A stretch of DNA of 64,000 nt from a virus. Below, piece after piece: positions 43,231-51,157 of this stretch. The translations under genes were made by a program, and so were the position numbers. Each line of letters opens with the position of its first letter. The stretch's first letter is position 1. The DNA lies in IMG/VR virus record IMGVR_UViG_3300042197_002234, positions 124,001 to 188,000 of that record. One strand, written 5' to 3'. The notes beneath the pieces were generated by a model that worked only from the letters and a program-made list of their open reading frames with translations, had not been told where the DNA came from and searched no databases.

Positions 43231-43260
43231 ATAAATAAAAAACCCTCGATTTAGGGTTTT
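43231..43260 (-). terminator. Terminator
   Basis: AAAACCCT (43239-43246) pairs with AGGGTTTT (43253-43260), with a T-rich tail on the minus strand; it ends the 43269-43460 transcript. Confidence 0.78.
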
Positions 43261-43268
43261 AATACTGT

Positions 43269-43460
43269 TTATCTACCTGACATCAAAACATTAATTTGAT
43301 TCATAATCCTAACCTGTAATGACTCAAGTTTTCTAATCTCAGCAATTTGATTAGGATTTAGGTCTATATTCTGACCTTTAATCTCATTAATTTTATTGTG
43401 TAATCTGGTGTGTTCATTTAATAAACTACCATACATTTCGGCTTTCTGTTGCTCTGTCAT
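43269..43460 (-). CDS. Small coiled-coil protein
   Basis: 63 aa, helical throughout (LNEHTRLHNKINEIKGQN; IRKLESLQVRIMNQINVLM), likely a short coiled coil. No family recognised. Confidence 0.65.
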   Translation of the reverse strand: MTEQQKAEMYGSLLNEHTRLHNKINEIKGQNIDLNPNQIAEIRKLESLQVRIMNQINVLMSGR

Positions 43461-43498
43461 ATTTTAAATTTAATTTTTATTTTTATTATGTAAATATA

Positions 43499-43876
43499 TT
43501 AACCCCTTTCTCGGTCAACTTTTTTAACTTCTAAGTTAAAAGTATTTTCAAACCAATCTTTAAGGAGTTTTTCAAAAATTTCAACGCCCAAAATAGAGAT
43601 TATGTTTCTAAACTCCCATTCACCATACAATAATAAAGGAACCTCGTCTTTTGTAGCTGAATCACCCTCATATTCATGATATTGTAAAACCCATTCGTCA
43701 TCTTCCCAATCCGCCTCAACATCTTTATAAAAATTAACCACATCAATATCAGAGTATCTACCTTTTTCTTGTACCCAATAATCATAACTTTTGTCGGCAC
43801 TTTCTAATAAAGAATATTCTTTCATTAAAGAGTTGAATACTGATGATAATTGATTTTGATTAATTTTTATATCCAT
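43499..43876 (-). CDS. Leader and W-x-E family protein
   Basis: 125 aa from the ATG at 43876. The leader DIKINQNQLSSVFNSLMKEYSL is a diverged member of the ITE group, with L-L-E|S following. The acidic body has YDYWVQEKG and DWEDDEWVL. The C-terminus LKDWFENTFNLEVKKVD is the clearest example of the W-[FV]-E-x3-[FL]-N signature shared with a dozen proteins downstream. Function unknown. Confidence 0.75.
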   Translation of the reverse strand: MDIKINQNQLSSVFNSLMKEYSLLESADKSYDYWVQEKGRYSDIDVVNFYKDVEADWEDDEWVLQYHEYEGDSATKDEVPLLLYGEWEFRNIISILGVEIFEKLLKDWFENTFNLEVKKVDRERG

Positions 43877-43892
43877 AACAATAAATACTTTA

Positions 43893-43922
43893 AAAAACAA
43901 AAACCCCACCTTGTGAGTGGGG
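43893..43922 (-). terminator. Terminator of the holin-like gene
   Basis: CCCCAC (43904-43909) pairs with GTGGGG (43917-43922); the minus strand continues into TTTTTGTTTT. Confidence 0.82.
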
Positions 43923-43950
43923 ATTAGGTAATTTAGTATGTAAAAATAAA

Positions 43951-44124
43951 TTAAGCCTTAGCTTTTTCAACAACTGACCAAATAGTACCAACTAGTGTAA
44001 TAACACCACCGATAATTTCAGAAGCAATTGTTTCATCAATTAGTCCTTTAGTAATTAAAACACCACCCACAAATGTTAAAGTGTGTCTTACAATTCCAAG
44101 TACTTGTTCTTTAGTTAATTTCAT
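43951..44124 (-). CDS. Holin-like small membrane protein
   Basis: 57 aa: TKEQVLGIVRHTLTFVGGVL, a hydrophobic helix, a short turn (ITKGLIDETIA) and a second helix (IIGGVITLVGTIWSVV) ending in Lys. This pattern is shared by short phage membrane proteins of marine and Bacteroidota phages and fits a class II holin. It has its own terminator. Confidence 0.68.
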   Translation of the reverse strand: MKLTKEQVLGIVRHTLTFVGGVLITKGLIDETIASEIIGGVITLVGTIWSVVEKAKA

Positions 44125-44174
44125 AATTTTGTTTTTTTTGTTACGTTTATTAGTTTTATATAAATATCTCTTAA

Positions 44175-44999
44175 CTAACTAATTTTCAATTTAGTTCTGT
44201 CATACCCCATATTTTCCCACAAATCAAAAATTTCTTCTTTAAGTTTTCTATTACTTTCCCATCTGGAATGTCCTGTAAATTTTAATTTAAAATAAACGTA
44301 TCTTTCATCTGTTGAATAAGACATTGAATGTAAAGTGTAATAGTTTGGTAGCTTTTTTATCTCGGGTCTTATTTGTGTTTTATATATTACATCAAACTTA
44401 TCTTGACCTTTTATTGTATTATATGCAATTGTTTTTAAATTACCATGAACCGCACTACCAAATTTAGTACCCATAAAATTAGTCATAAAATCTAATATTC
44501 TTTTATTATAATGTAAGTAACCCAAAAACTCTTCTTTAGATTTTAACATTTCAATATAGTCTAAAGTATATTCAAACTTAATAATGTATGGTTCGTCTTC
44601 GATAATAGTTAGTGTTACGTAATCAGGTAATTTTACTTGAGCTAAAGATAATTTGAACGCCTTTTCGTATTTTTTAGTAAACTTAACCTTTGGTTGTAGT
44701 GTTGGTAGTTTTTTAATCTTTTTATCAAAGATAAACCTACCTAATTCTATTAATTTTCTATTATTACCACCGTAAACCGTGTTTGAATAATTTATTTCTT
44801 CTTTAAACCGTTCAAAATAATTTGTAACTAAAAGCGAAAGAGGATATCTTGATGTTTTACTATCAATATTTTTTTTAATCCATTCTCGAAAAACAATAAC
44901 ACCTAATTCGAAAAAATCTTCATCATCGTATCCAGATGAATCTTCTTTGAGTATATTACTCAGTATCTTGTATTGATATTCATTAACAATTAACTTCAT
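44175..44999 (-). CDS. Leader-bearing hypothetical protein
   Basis: 274 aa. The leader MKLIVNEYQYKILSNILKED aligns with the ITE leaders (V-N-E|Y). The remainder is Lys/Tyr-rich alpha/beta with no zinc or other catalytic motif I can see. It is one of the longest of the leader group. Confidence 0.72.
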   Translation of the reverse strand: MKLIVNEYQYKILSNILKEDSSGYDDEDFFELGVIVFREWIKKNIDSKTSRYPLSLLVTNYFERFKEEINYSNTVYGGNNRKLIELGRFIFDKKIKKLPTLQPKVKFTKKYEKAFKLSLAQVKLPDYVTLTIIEDEPYIIKFEYTLDYIEMLKSKEEFLGYLHYNKRILDFMTNFMGTKFGSAVHGNLKTIAYNTIKGQDKFDVIYKTQIRPEIKKLPNYYTLHSMSYSTDERYVYFKLKFTGHSRWESNRKLKEEIFDLWENMGYDRTKLKIS

Positions 45000-45042
45000 T
45001 TAAAGTATCTATGTTATATAAATATTCAGTAAATCAAGTTTA

Positions 45043-45141
45043 TTACAATAAATAAGACAGTATAAAAGCCGTTAATCCACCACACATTAAAGCGTATATA
45101 ATATTGTCTTGGTTTTTAATTAAAAATCGTTTGTATTTCAT
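45043..45141 (-). CDS. 32-aa single-helix membrane peptide
   Basis: A short ORF, MKYKRFLIKNQDN then a hydrophobic helix (IIYALMCGGLTAFILSYLL). The ATG lies 4 bp after TATATTTG, so it is very likely expressed. Comparable with the peptide at 23551. Confidence 0.6.
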   Translation of the reverse strand: MKYKRFLIKNQDNIIYALMCGGLTAFILSYLL

Positions 45142-45145
45142 AACA

Positions 45146-45153
45146 CAAATATA
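45146..45153 (-). promoter_or_regulatory. Leaderless -7 box
   Basis: TATATTTG on the minus strand, 4 bp (TGTT) before the ATG at 45141. Confidence 0.6.
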
Positions 45154-45172
45154 AAAATAAAGTAGATAAACT

Positions 45173-45499
45173 TCAATTATTTGTGTCTATAATTTGATTA
45201 ATATATAATTCTACTTTTGGTAACCACTCATTAATCATGTATTGCAACTCACCTATTATATTATCAAATTCCTCTCTATCTGAATTTCGATACAAATCAA
45301 CATAAACTTTTATTTTACTGTAAGGAACGATTCTATCAATTATAATTTTATCAATAGAACTAAGTTCGTTGTATTCATCAATTTCACCTAACCCCCATTC
45401 TTCAGACTCTTCTCGAATAATATTTAATTGGGAGTCTATTAAACCCTGTATAATACTACTAAGTTTGTCTAATTGTTTATCGGTGATTTCAATATTCAT
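45173..45499 (-). CDS. Diverged leader-family protein
   Basis: 108 aa. The N-terminus MNIEITDKQLDKLSSIIQG follows the leader pattern with Asp in place of Glu. Acidic, alpha/beta, with a C-terminal WLPKVELYINQIID segment. Function unknown. Confidence 0.7.
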   Translation of the reverse strand: MNIEITDKQLDKLSSIIQGLIDSQLNIIREESEEWGLGEIDEYNELSSIDKIIIDRIVPYSKIKVYVDLYRNSDREEFDNIIGELQYMINEWLPKVELYINQIIDTNN

Positions 45500-45533
45500 T
45501 ACATATAAATACTTTTTATTTTAAAAACAATTA

Positions 45534-45899
45534 CTACACGTTAATAAAAGTTGCCCCTGAAACTACCGCAACTGATTTTACCTCATATTCCCTATATATG
45601 TATTTATATTCATCGATACCCTTTTTTTTCCAATATATTTTAATTTTAATATCAGGTAAAAAACTATCTAACACATCATAAAACCCAAGGTCGACAGTGT
45701 ATTCATCAATAGTCATAACTATTTTATCATCCCTCATAAACTTAAAAACAGGAGTAAATCTGTTTGGGTCATAAACCATAACAAATTCCTCTTTTATGTG
45801 TATTGAGTATTCACCATCCTTAACTCCAACAATCGGTGTTAACTCATGGTAGTCAATTTTAAACAATCTCTCAATTATAGGTATTAGTTTATCATTCAT
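45534..45899 (-). CDS. Hypothetical protein
   Basis: 121 aa, beta-rich, no motif recognised. Its start overlaps the upstream gene's stop by 8 bp (45892-45899). Confidence 0.68.
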   Translation of the reverse strand: MNDKLIPIIERLFKIDYHELTPIVGVKDGEYSIHIKEEFVMVYDPNRFTPVFKFMRDDKIVMTIDEYTVDLGFYDVLDSFLPDIKIKIYWKKKGIDEYKYIYREYEVKSVAVVSGATFINV

Positions 45900-46143
45900 G
45901 TGGTATTATTTTTCTATCCGAAAATGAATTAATGTTCACATATTCTTCATTTAAATACTCAATAATTTGTGACATTAATTCTGATTCATTTTTGGAACTA
46001 CGAATACATAATGCTAAAGCACCTGAAAGTATTTTAGCCATTTCATCTGTTGTTGTTTTTTCACCTTCAGGTAATAGTATATTAAAATAAGCTCTTTCAC
46101 CGTCGTGTTTAAAATCAACAACAATTCGTTTTGTTATTTCCAT
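45892..46143 (-). CDS. Hypothetical protein
   Basis: 83 aa: a beta hairpin start (RIVVDFKHDGERAYFNILL) and a helix with ILSGALALCIR. No family recognised. Translationally coupled to 45534-45899. Confidence 0.65.
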   Translation of the reverse strand: MEITKRIVVDFKHDGERAYFNILLPEGEKTTTDEMAKILSGALALCIRSSKNESELMSQIIEYLNEEYVNINSFSDRKIIPHE

Positions 46144-46169
46144 AGAATAAAAATAACAAAATAATAAAA

Positions 46170-46358
46170 CTATGTCAATTTTTTTAAAGACATAAGACTA
46201 GGTATAATATCCCCCAATCTAACATTTAAACTAATACCATCTTTTTTTAGTTGAACATATAGTTCAGGATTATTGGGAATGAAATAAACATTCCCTATTT
46301 CATATTTTTCTTTTTTGTAGGTTATAATCTGACCTTCAATTATGTGCGCATCTCTCAT
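46170..46358 (-). CDS. Small beta-rich hypothetical protein
   Basis: 62 aa, starting RDAHIIEGQIITYKKEKYEIGNVYFIP, a small barrel-like pattern. Divergent from 46394. Confidence 0.62.
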   Translation of the reverse strand: MRDAHIIEGQIITYKKEKYEIGNVYFIPNNPELYVQLKKDGISLNVRLGDIIPSLMSLKKLT

Positions 46359-46393
46359 GGATTATAAATATATTATTATCTATATTTATAGAT

Positions 46394-46888
46394 ATGAGAA
46401 ACATAAAATTAGAAAAAGCTTTATACAAAGTTTTTAACAATCTGTTTATAAAAGACAGACTTGATTTTTATGTTGAGGTTAAACCACACAAATTTGACGA
46501 AAATTCATATAAAATATACGTATGGTTAATTATTGACCAATCAAAATATTGGAAGAGTTCGCCAAATTATTCACAAGAATATTTTGATTTTGTTATGTCA
46601 ATTTTTGAGGGTGATACTGAAGAAACCTTTAATGAGCTGGGTAAGTATGTAATACACGATAAATTGTTTTTCACTGGTGTTTTTTACAGACTTAGTAATA
46701 GGGGCGTATACAAACCATTATTTAATTCTCTAAAAGAAATGGGAATACATTACGTAATGAAAGAAAGTTATAGATTTCCATATCCTGAAATAATTTTAGA
46801 TAAAAATATTCCTATGACAGTTGAGGATGTTCAGGAAGAATTGAATGATGAATTTAATTTAGATGATATATTAATTTACTTCGGATAA
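46394..46888 (+). CDS. Hypothetical protein
   Basis: 164 aa, alpha/beta; no leader and no motif recognised. One of the few plus-strand genes in this stretch. It converges on the leader-bearing 46871-47197 gene with an 18-bp overlap. Confidence 0.7.
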   Translation: MRNIKLEKALYKVFNNLFIKDRLDFYVEVKPHKFDENSYKIYVWLIIDQSKYWKSSPNYSQEYFDFVMSIFEGDTEETFNELGKYVIHDKLFFTGVFYRLSNRGVYKPLFNSLKEMGIHYVMKESYRFPYPEIILDKNIPMTVEDVQEELNDEFNLDDILIYFG

Positions 46889-47197
46889 TCCTTTACAACC
46901 CTCTTCGGATTTTGTTACTACTACCACAACAGTCTCAACAGGAATAAAACTCTTAACGAAATTACTAATCTTAGTTTCAATACCCGACGTAAAATATTTG
47001 TTAACTAAGGCAAGAATTACTATTGTTTCATTATTTAAATAACTTGTGGTTACCACCGCAGTATCACAAACATTTTTAGCACCTAAAAATTGTACAACCA
47101 TTTTTTCTATAGAGTCATCATACTTACCCTTTTCAATATTTTCTTTATTGAATTTGGTAATTTCAAATAATTGATTCTCAGTTATAATGATTTTCAT
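46871..47197 (-). CDS. ITE-leader protein
   Basis: 108 aa. The leader MKIIITENQLFEITKF is a near-consensus member (I-T-E|N at 5-8). The body has a beta-alpha-beta feel with hydrophobic strands (TAVVTTSYLNNETIVILALV). It lacks the W-x-E C-terminus. Confidence 0.75.
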   Translation of the reverse strand: MKIIITENQLFEITKFNKENIEKGKYDDSIEKMVVQFLGAKNVCDTAVVTTSYLNNETIVILALVNKYFTSGIETKISNFVKSFIPVETVVVVVTKSEEGCKGLSEVN

Positions 47198-47266
47198 ATT
47201 GATAAATATGACTTAAAAAGGAATTACTCTTTTTACTTGGATTATATTTATAGTTAAACTAAGTTG

Positions 47267-47689
47267 ATGAACATAATTTTAACTTTATTATTGATTTTTA
47301 GTTTAATATCGTCTAAAGGTCAGGAAATTGTTCCGTCAGTTACCGTAAATAATAAAGGTACTGCAGTACAATTATATTATCAGGAAATATTTAAGGAGGG
47401 TGATTTTAAATTTGGACCGAGAGTTGGTGTAACTTATCACCCGATAAACACAACTTGGTCACATTTTTATTGGCAAAATATTATTGAGTATAAAGGGGTA
47501 TTTTTTTCACCATTTTGGTTAAGAAGTTATAACAAATCGATTGGGTATCAAATCCCAACAACTTTGGGTTACAAAGGTGAAACAAATATCGCAGACATTG
47601 AAGTGTGGGGTAACTATGTATATCACGCACGTACTTTTGATTTACACATTGTTATCTCACCTAAAAAACAAAGAATCCCTCTTAATTAA
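47267..47689 (+). CDS. Secreted beta-rich protein
   Basis: 140 aa from the ATG at 47267. The signal peptide (MNIILTLLLIFSLISSKGQ) has a Bacteroidota-style cleavage after KGQ. The mature part has aromatic beta strands (FKFGPRVGVTYHP, YWQNIIEYKG) like a small outer-membrane or surface beta protein. Possible receptor-masking role (inference). Confidence 0.72.
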   Translation: MNIILTLLLIFSLISSKGQEIVPSVTVNNKGTAVQLYYQEIFKEGDFKFGPRVGVTYHPINTTWSHFYWQNIIEYKGVFFSPFWLRSYNKSIGYQIPTTLGYKGETNIADIEVWGNYVYHARTFDLHIVISPKKQRIPLN

Positions 47690-47760
47690 AGTTCGCACCA
47701 TCCAAGACAAACTTTACCGAATGTGATTTTTTTAACAAATTTACATAAACACTTTTTCAT
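47686..47760 (-). CDS. Possible 24-aa Cys-rich peptide
   Basis: MKKCLCKFVKKITFGKVCLG with two more residues pairs including WC; four Cys in 24 residues, very basic. A complete ORF in an otherwise empty spacer, ending in the tail of the convergent gene. No strong promoter box. Listed as possible only. Confidence 0.35.
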   Translation of the reverse strand: MKKCLCKFVKKITFGKVCLGWCEL

Positions 47761-47817
47761 ATTACATTTTTATAGATTTTTATTTTACACTTTGCAAGGT
47801 TTTTACTTTACAGATTA

Positions 47818-48183
47818 TTAATAATGGTCAACGGTTTTAACCTCTTCATTAAAATTATTTTCAAACCATTTGGCCATAACAGGTTTCCATCTATTACCAA
47901 ATAACCCAAACAGACTACTAACCAAATTTTCATCCTCAACCATTAGTATTGGTGACAATTTTTTTCTAAAATCATCATCATTGTACCAATAATCTTCTTT
48001 GTAAATACGAAAAATTGTATTGTCGTCACCATAATCACCAAGATAATATTGAATTGCATTATCTGATTCATTATACTCATCATCAATATAATAAGTGTAA
48101 TTAATATCATTAAAGTCATAATACTTGTCTAAGTAATCGACAATAACCTGAGTTAACTTATCTTCAGTGATAATAATTTTCAT
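47818..48183 (-). CDS. ITE-leader and W-x-E family protein
   Basis: 121 aa from the ATG at 48183. Leader MKIIITEDKLTQVIVD; very acidic Tyr/Asp-rich middle; C-terminus MAKWFENNFNEEVKTVD, nearly the same as in 43499-43876. A 32-bp perfect palindrome lies 15 bp upstream of its start. Confidence 0.78.
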   Translation of the reverse strand: MKIIITEDKLTQVIVDYLDKYYDFNDINYTYYIDDEYNESDNAIQYYLGDYGDDNTIFRIYKEDYWYNDDDFRKKLSPILMVEDENLVSSLFGLFGNRWKPVMAKWFENNFNEEVKTVDHY

Positions 48184-48197
48184 ATAACAATAAATAG

Positions 48198-48229
48198 TTT
48201 GTTTACAGTAAACGTTTACTGTAAACAAA
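48198..48229. promoter_or_regulatory. 32-bp perfect palindrome, probable operator
   Basis: The two 16-bp halves (TTTGTTTACAGTAAAC and its complement) are perfectly symmetric with no loop, which fits a dimeric regulator's site better than a terminator. It lies between 48266-48610 and the start of 47818-48183, where it could control the latter. Confidence 0.6.
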
Positions 48230-48265
48230 AATCCCCTCTTTGTGGAGGTAGATTATTTTTTTAAA

Positions 48266-48610
48266 TTAGTTTAAATTTATTTTTACACCACCACCTGGTA
48301 ATTCCGTACAACTCCATTTACCATTCTCAATCCCAACATTTTTCTCGTTCCATTTAGTCCAAGTACCGTCAGGTTCAAGGTCAATGGTTACACCACCTTT
48401 ATCACCAAAAGTGGCACCTTGACTTGGTATATTTTCAATAAAACTTAAAAAAGGGTAATCACCTAGTTTATATCCAGACTTAAACGTTTTAGATAACTTA
48501 TCCCAAGGAACTCTACATCCTATTGTCGTACTTTGCGACTGTTCTTCAGAAATAACTCGTTTAACAATTCTAATTAAATCTGTTTCTGTTAATCTTACAA
48601 TTTTTGACAT
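48266..48610 (-). CDS. RLTE-leader hypothetical protein
   Basis: 114 aa. The leader SKIVRLTETDLIRIVKRVIS is almost identical to that of 51940-52335, then I-S-E|E. The body is Gly-rich and beta-like (GDKGGVTIDLEPDGTWTKW). Everything after the leader differs from 51940, so the leader behaves as a module. Confidence 0.78.
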   Translation of the reverse strand: MSKIVRLTETDLIRIVKRVISEEQSQSTTIGCRVPWDKLSKTFKSGYKLGDYPFLSFIENIPSQGATFGDKGGVTIDLEPDGTWTKWNEKNVGIENGKWSCTELPGGGVKINLN

Positions 48611-48618
48611 AATATTTT

Positions 48619-48969
48619 TTATATATAAATATTAATTAAATCATCAATTTTTAATCCCAAGGGGGGGATTCCAAGATATTCCATAATGTCATCTTCAGAA
48701 TACAGTCTATCTCTATTATCTGTAATCGTGACACGTACAAAATTACTATCACCTTGATTTTGGTATAAGAATTTACCTTTAGGTGTTTCAATAACATACA
48801 TTGGGCCAAAATTATTTAAATAACGGCTTAGCATTCTTGACCTAATATAACTAAATTCTTTAGGTAATTCATATTCGTTGGTCACCATATGAATTTTATC
48901 GGTCAGGTCAATACCTAATCTGTTCTCAATGAAATTTTTTAACTTATTCTCGGTGATTATTAACTTCAT
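48619..48969 (-). CDS. ITE-leader hypothetical protein
   Basis: 116 aa from the ATG at 48969. Leader MKLIITENKLKNFIENRLG (I-T-E|N). The body has a strand pair FGPMYVIETPKGKFLYQN. It ends with a hydrophobic helix rather than the W-x-E motif. Confidence 0.75.
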   Translation of the reverse strand: MKLIITENKLKNFIENRLGIDLTDKIHMVTNEYELPKEFSYIRSRMLSRYLNNFGPMYVIETPKGKFLYQNQGDSNFVRVTITDNRDRLYSEDDIMEYLGIPPLGLKIDDLINIYI

Positions 48970-49024
48970 ACATATAAATAGCGTGAAATTAATAAACGCG
49001 GCGGGGAGGGGGTCGATTTTTAAG

Positions 49025-49120
49025 ATGAATACCAAACAACCCGAAGGGGTCGGGGACGGACGACAAAAAATATACCGACGAAAGTCGGGTTCGGTTTATG
49101 CTGCCCCATTAAAAGTATGA
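49025..49120 (+). CDS. Possible 31-aa basic peptide in a GC-rich patch
   Basis: ATG at 49025, reading NTKQPEGVGDGRQKIYRRKS and on to PLKV. It uses GGG, CGG and CGA codons, unlike any neighbour, and sits in a G-rich island (48990-49120). No promoter recognised. It may be a chance frame in a structured non-coding element. Confidence 0.25.
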   Translation: MNTKQPEGVGDGRQKIYRRKSGSVYAAPLKV

Positions 49121-49130
49121 TTTTTTTATC

Positions 49131-49304
49131 TTAATATTGTTCAAGCCAATTATTATACCACTTATCATTCCCCACATTTTCAAAAAACTCTTCTCTGTTT
49201 TTCTTAAACTCCTCAGAACATTTGGTATGAACAAAATCACCATCTCCAACATGTTCCATTAGAGATTCATTTTCAATTTCTTTTTTACAGTGAAAACATT
49301 TCAT
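49131..49304 (-). CDS. Small zinc-ribbon-like protein
   Basis: 57 aa. FHCKKEIENE with C-x2-K and a second Cys at FVHTKCSEEFK give a partial zinc-ribbon pattern (CxxC replaced by C-K-K); the C-terminal half is acidic and aromatic. Function unknown. Confidence 0.6.
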   Translation of the reverse strand: MKCFHCKKEIENESLMEHVGDGDFVHTKCSEEFKKNREEFFENVGNDKWYNNWLEQY

Positions 49305-49321
49305 AACTTATATTTTAGTAG

Positions 49322-49441
49322 TAGTCAGGACAGGATTCGAACCTGTATGAAGAGTATGTGTGTCTCTTCTCCTATGGGTTTACCTCAAGGGTTTCCACCT
49401 GCCATCGCACGTTGTAGCGTCTACCATTCCGCCACCTGACT
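49322..49441 (-). tRNA. Long tRNA-Leu-like gene, anticodon unassigned
   Basis: 120 nt on the minus strand. Acceptor AGTCAGG/CCTGACT, then TGGCGGAATGGTAGACGC, the typical Leu D-arm, and a perfect T-arm ACAGG-TTCGAAT-CCTGT with discriminator A. A 6-bp variable-arm hairpin (GAAGAG/CTCTTC) precedes the T-arm. The stretch between D-arm and variable arm is about 33 nt longer than in a normal 86-nt tRNA-Leu and contains CTTGAGG, which could be a GAG anticodon loop. It may hold an insertion. Confidence 0.65.
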
Positions 49442-49484
49442 TGAATACAAAGATAGTACAGAATTTTGAATTTTCAAAATTTTT

Positions 49485-49862
49485 TTAATACCAATGGAAC
49501 CAAACATTATTTACGTCCCAACCGTAGTGTCTCTTGGCAAACACTTTAATTAGATTATTAAAAGAATCTCTGGATGACTTATCTTTGTTAATTAAATTAT
49601 GAACATTTAAAAACGGTAAGTTTGTAGAATTAAATAAGTCATCAATAAAATTAACTCCAACATAAAACTCTTTTCTTTCCCAATCATAATAAAATAATAA
49701 GTTTTCGTCATCCTCACTATCAAATACTTCGGTATGGTCAATAGATTCAGAATAAGACTCGTAATTTTCAGGGTAAAACAAATACAATAACTTATACAAA
49801 ACATCAGACTTTTTTTCCAAGTCCAATAAATTAACTTGGTTTTCAGTTATAATGATTTTCAT
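49485..49862 (-). CDS. ITE-leader protein
   Basis: 125 aa. Leader MKIIITENQVNLLDLEKK. Acidic middle (EVFDSEDDENLLFYYDWERK). The C-terminus LIKVFAKRHYGWDVNNVWF is a variant of the W-x-E module. Its start overlaps the upstream gene's stop by 4 bp. Confidence 0.75.
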   Translation of the reverse strand: MKIIITENQVNLLDLEKKSDVLYKLLYLFYPENYESYSESIDHTEVFDSEDDENLLFYYDWERKEFYVGVNFIDDLFNSTNLPFLNVHNLINKDKSSRDSFNNLIKVFAKRHYGWDVNNVWFHWY

Positions 49863-50242
49863 ACATATAAATATGATAGTTGTAACGGGATGTTCAACGT
49901 AGGTCCATCAACTATATAAACTGGTTCGTAGTAACTCGCCTTCCTTTGTAGGGTATGTTCAACCCACTTAACTATGAGTTCTTGAACTTCAGATTCTTGA
50001 AATCCAGTCATGGATGATAAAAATGACCCAGTCATGGATGATAAAAATGATATTAAGTCATATGAAATATAACACGCGTCATCTTTATCAAACCTAATTT
50101 CAGCATATTCATCACCAATATTCTTAACAAAATAAATCCTATCTTTAATTTCCACAAGATTATAATTCTTATTGTTTAATAACATAAAGATAAAACTCTT
50201 CTTAACATCCAATTCCTGATTTTCTGTTATAATTATTTTCAT
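49859..50242 (-). CDS. ITE-leader, W-V-E family protein (paralog 1)
   Basis: 127 aa. Leader MKIIITENQELDVKKSFIF; the middle (YAEIRFDKDDACYISYDLIS) is nearly identical to 50810-51157. A short in-frame duplication FLSSMTGSFLSSMTG is present. The module IVKWVEHTLQ is followed by a different tail that includes a second, frame-shifted copy of the repeat DNA (reading TLNIP). Confidence 0.8.
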   Translation of the reverse strand: MKIIITENQELDVKKSFIFMLLNNKNYNLVEIKDRIYFVKNIGDEYAEIRFDKDDACYISYDLISFLSSMTGSFLSSMTGFQESEVQELIVKWVEHTLQRKASYYEPVYIVDGPTLNIPLQLSYLYV

Positions 50243-50338
50243 ACATATAAATATGTTAGTTATAGGGTATGTTCAACACTCAGGTTAGCCTTTACTGTTC
50301 CTTTTGGGTTGTATCTCACCTCCATTTGTAAGTTATAT

Positions 50339-50524
50339 TCAATTTTTCCCAACATTACGTCTAAGTGGTTCTTTTTTGAAGAAGTACCCTGATATATCTA
50401 CATAAGGTAATACCTCTCGGTCTCCTTCAATTGTGGTTGTACCATTTTTACCTTTTAACATCACAATTTTATATCCAAATTTGTTGGATAACCATTTGAT
50501 AAATTTTACGTGTAATCTTTTCAT
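50339..50524 (-). CDS. Small basic hypothetical protein
   Basis: 61 aa, basic N-terminal helix (KRLHVKFIKWLSNKFGYK) then a mixed part. The stop lies inside a repeat copy. No family recognised. Confidence 0.62.
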   Translation of the reverse strand: MKRLHVKFIKWLSNKFGYKIVMLKGKNGTTTIEGDREVLPYVDISGYFFKKEPLRRNVGKN

Positions 50525-50527
50525 AAT

Positions 50528-50659
50528 TTAATTTATTTTAAGTTTTTTAGTAGTAATTTTTACTGAACCGTTTGTAATTGAGTTCATAATTTTTTGACAT
50601 TCATTCCAGTTTTTACAATTAGTCAAATCTACAGTAATTAAATTTCTTTCTTTTTTCAT
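50528..50659 (-). CDS. 43-aa basic hypothetical protein
   Basis: KKERNLITVDLTNCKNWNEC then a Lys-rich end. Complete ORF 3 bp upstream of 50339-50524 on the same strand, probably one transcript. Function unknown. Confidence 0.5.
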   Translation of the reverse strand: MKKERNLITVDLTNCKNWNECQKIMNSITNGSVKITTKKLKIN

Positions 50660-50809
50660 ACAAATTTTAATTGTTTTAATATATGACAAACAAATTTACG
50701 AATAAAAACTGAATATAACAAATGATAAACAACATTAAAACGATTGTTTATCATCAGACGGTATGTTCAACTTCCAATGACAAAGGGTATAATCGAAATG
50801 TGTTGTATC
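50660..50809. other. Spacer with 11-bp inverted repeat and repeat copies
   Basis: ATGATAAACAA (50722-50732) pairs with TTGTTTATCAT (50744-50754), a possible operator. A GTATGTTCAAC copy follows at 50761. No ORF of note. Confidence 0.5.
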
Positions 50810-51157
50810 TCACCTCCATTTGTAAGGTATGTTCAACAACGGAAAATTGTCGATGTTCTTGACCATGTTGTATCTCACCTCCATTTGTAAGGTATGTTCA
50901 ACCCAGTTACCTATAAGTTCTTGAACTTCAGACCATTTAAACCCAGTCAAGGATGATAAAAATGATATTAAGTCATATGAAATATAACACGCGTCATCTT
51001 TATCAAACCTAATTTCAGCATATTCATCCCCAATCTTTTTAACAAAATAAATATTATTGTTAATCTCAATAAGATTATAATTCATATTGTTTAATAACAT
51101 GAAGATAATTTTCTTTTTAATATCCAATTCCTGACTTTCAGATATGATGATTTTCAT
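50810..51157 (-). CDS. ITE-leader, W-V-E family protein (paralog 2)
   Basis: 115 aa. Leader MKIIISESQELDIKKKIIFM. The body matches paralogs 1 and 3. The module GNWVEHTLQMEVRYN is encoded by a full repeat copy; after MVKNIDNFP a second copy is read in another frame, giving LLNIPYKWR and the stop. The duplication therefore created the present C-terminus. Confidence 0.82.
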   Translation of the reverse strand: MKIIISESQELDIKKKIIFMLLNNMNYNLIEINNNIYFVKKIGDEYAEIRFDKDDACYISYDLISFLSSLTGFKWSEVQELIGNWVEHTLQMEVRYNMVKNIDNFPLLNIPYKWR

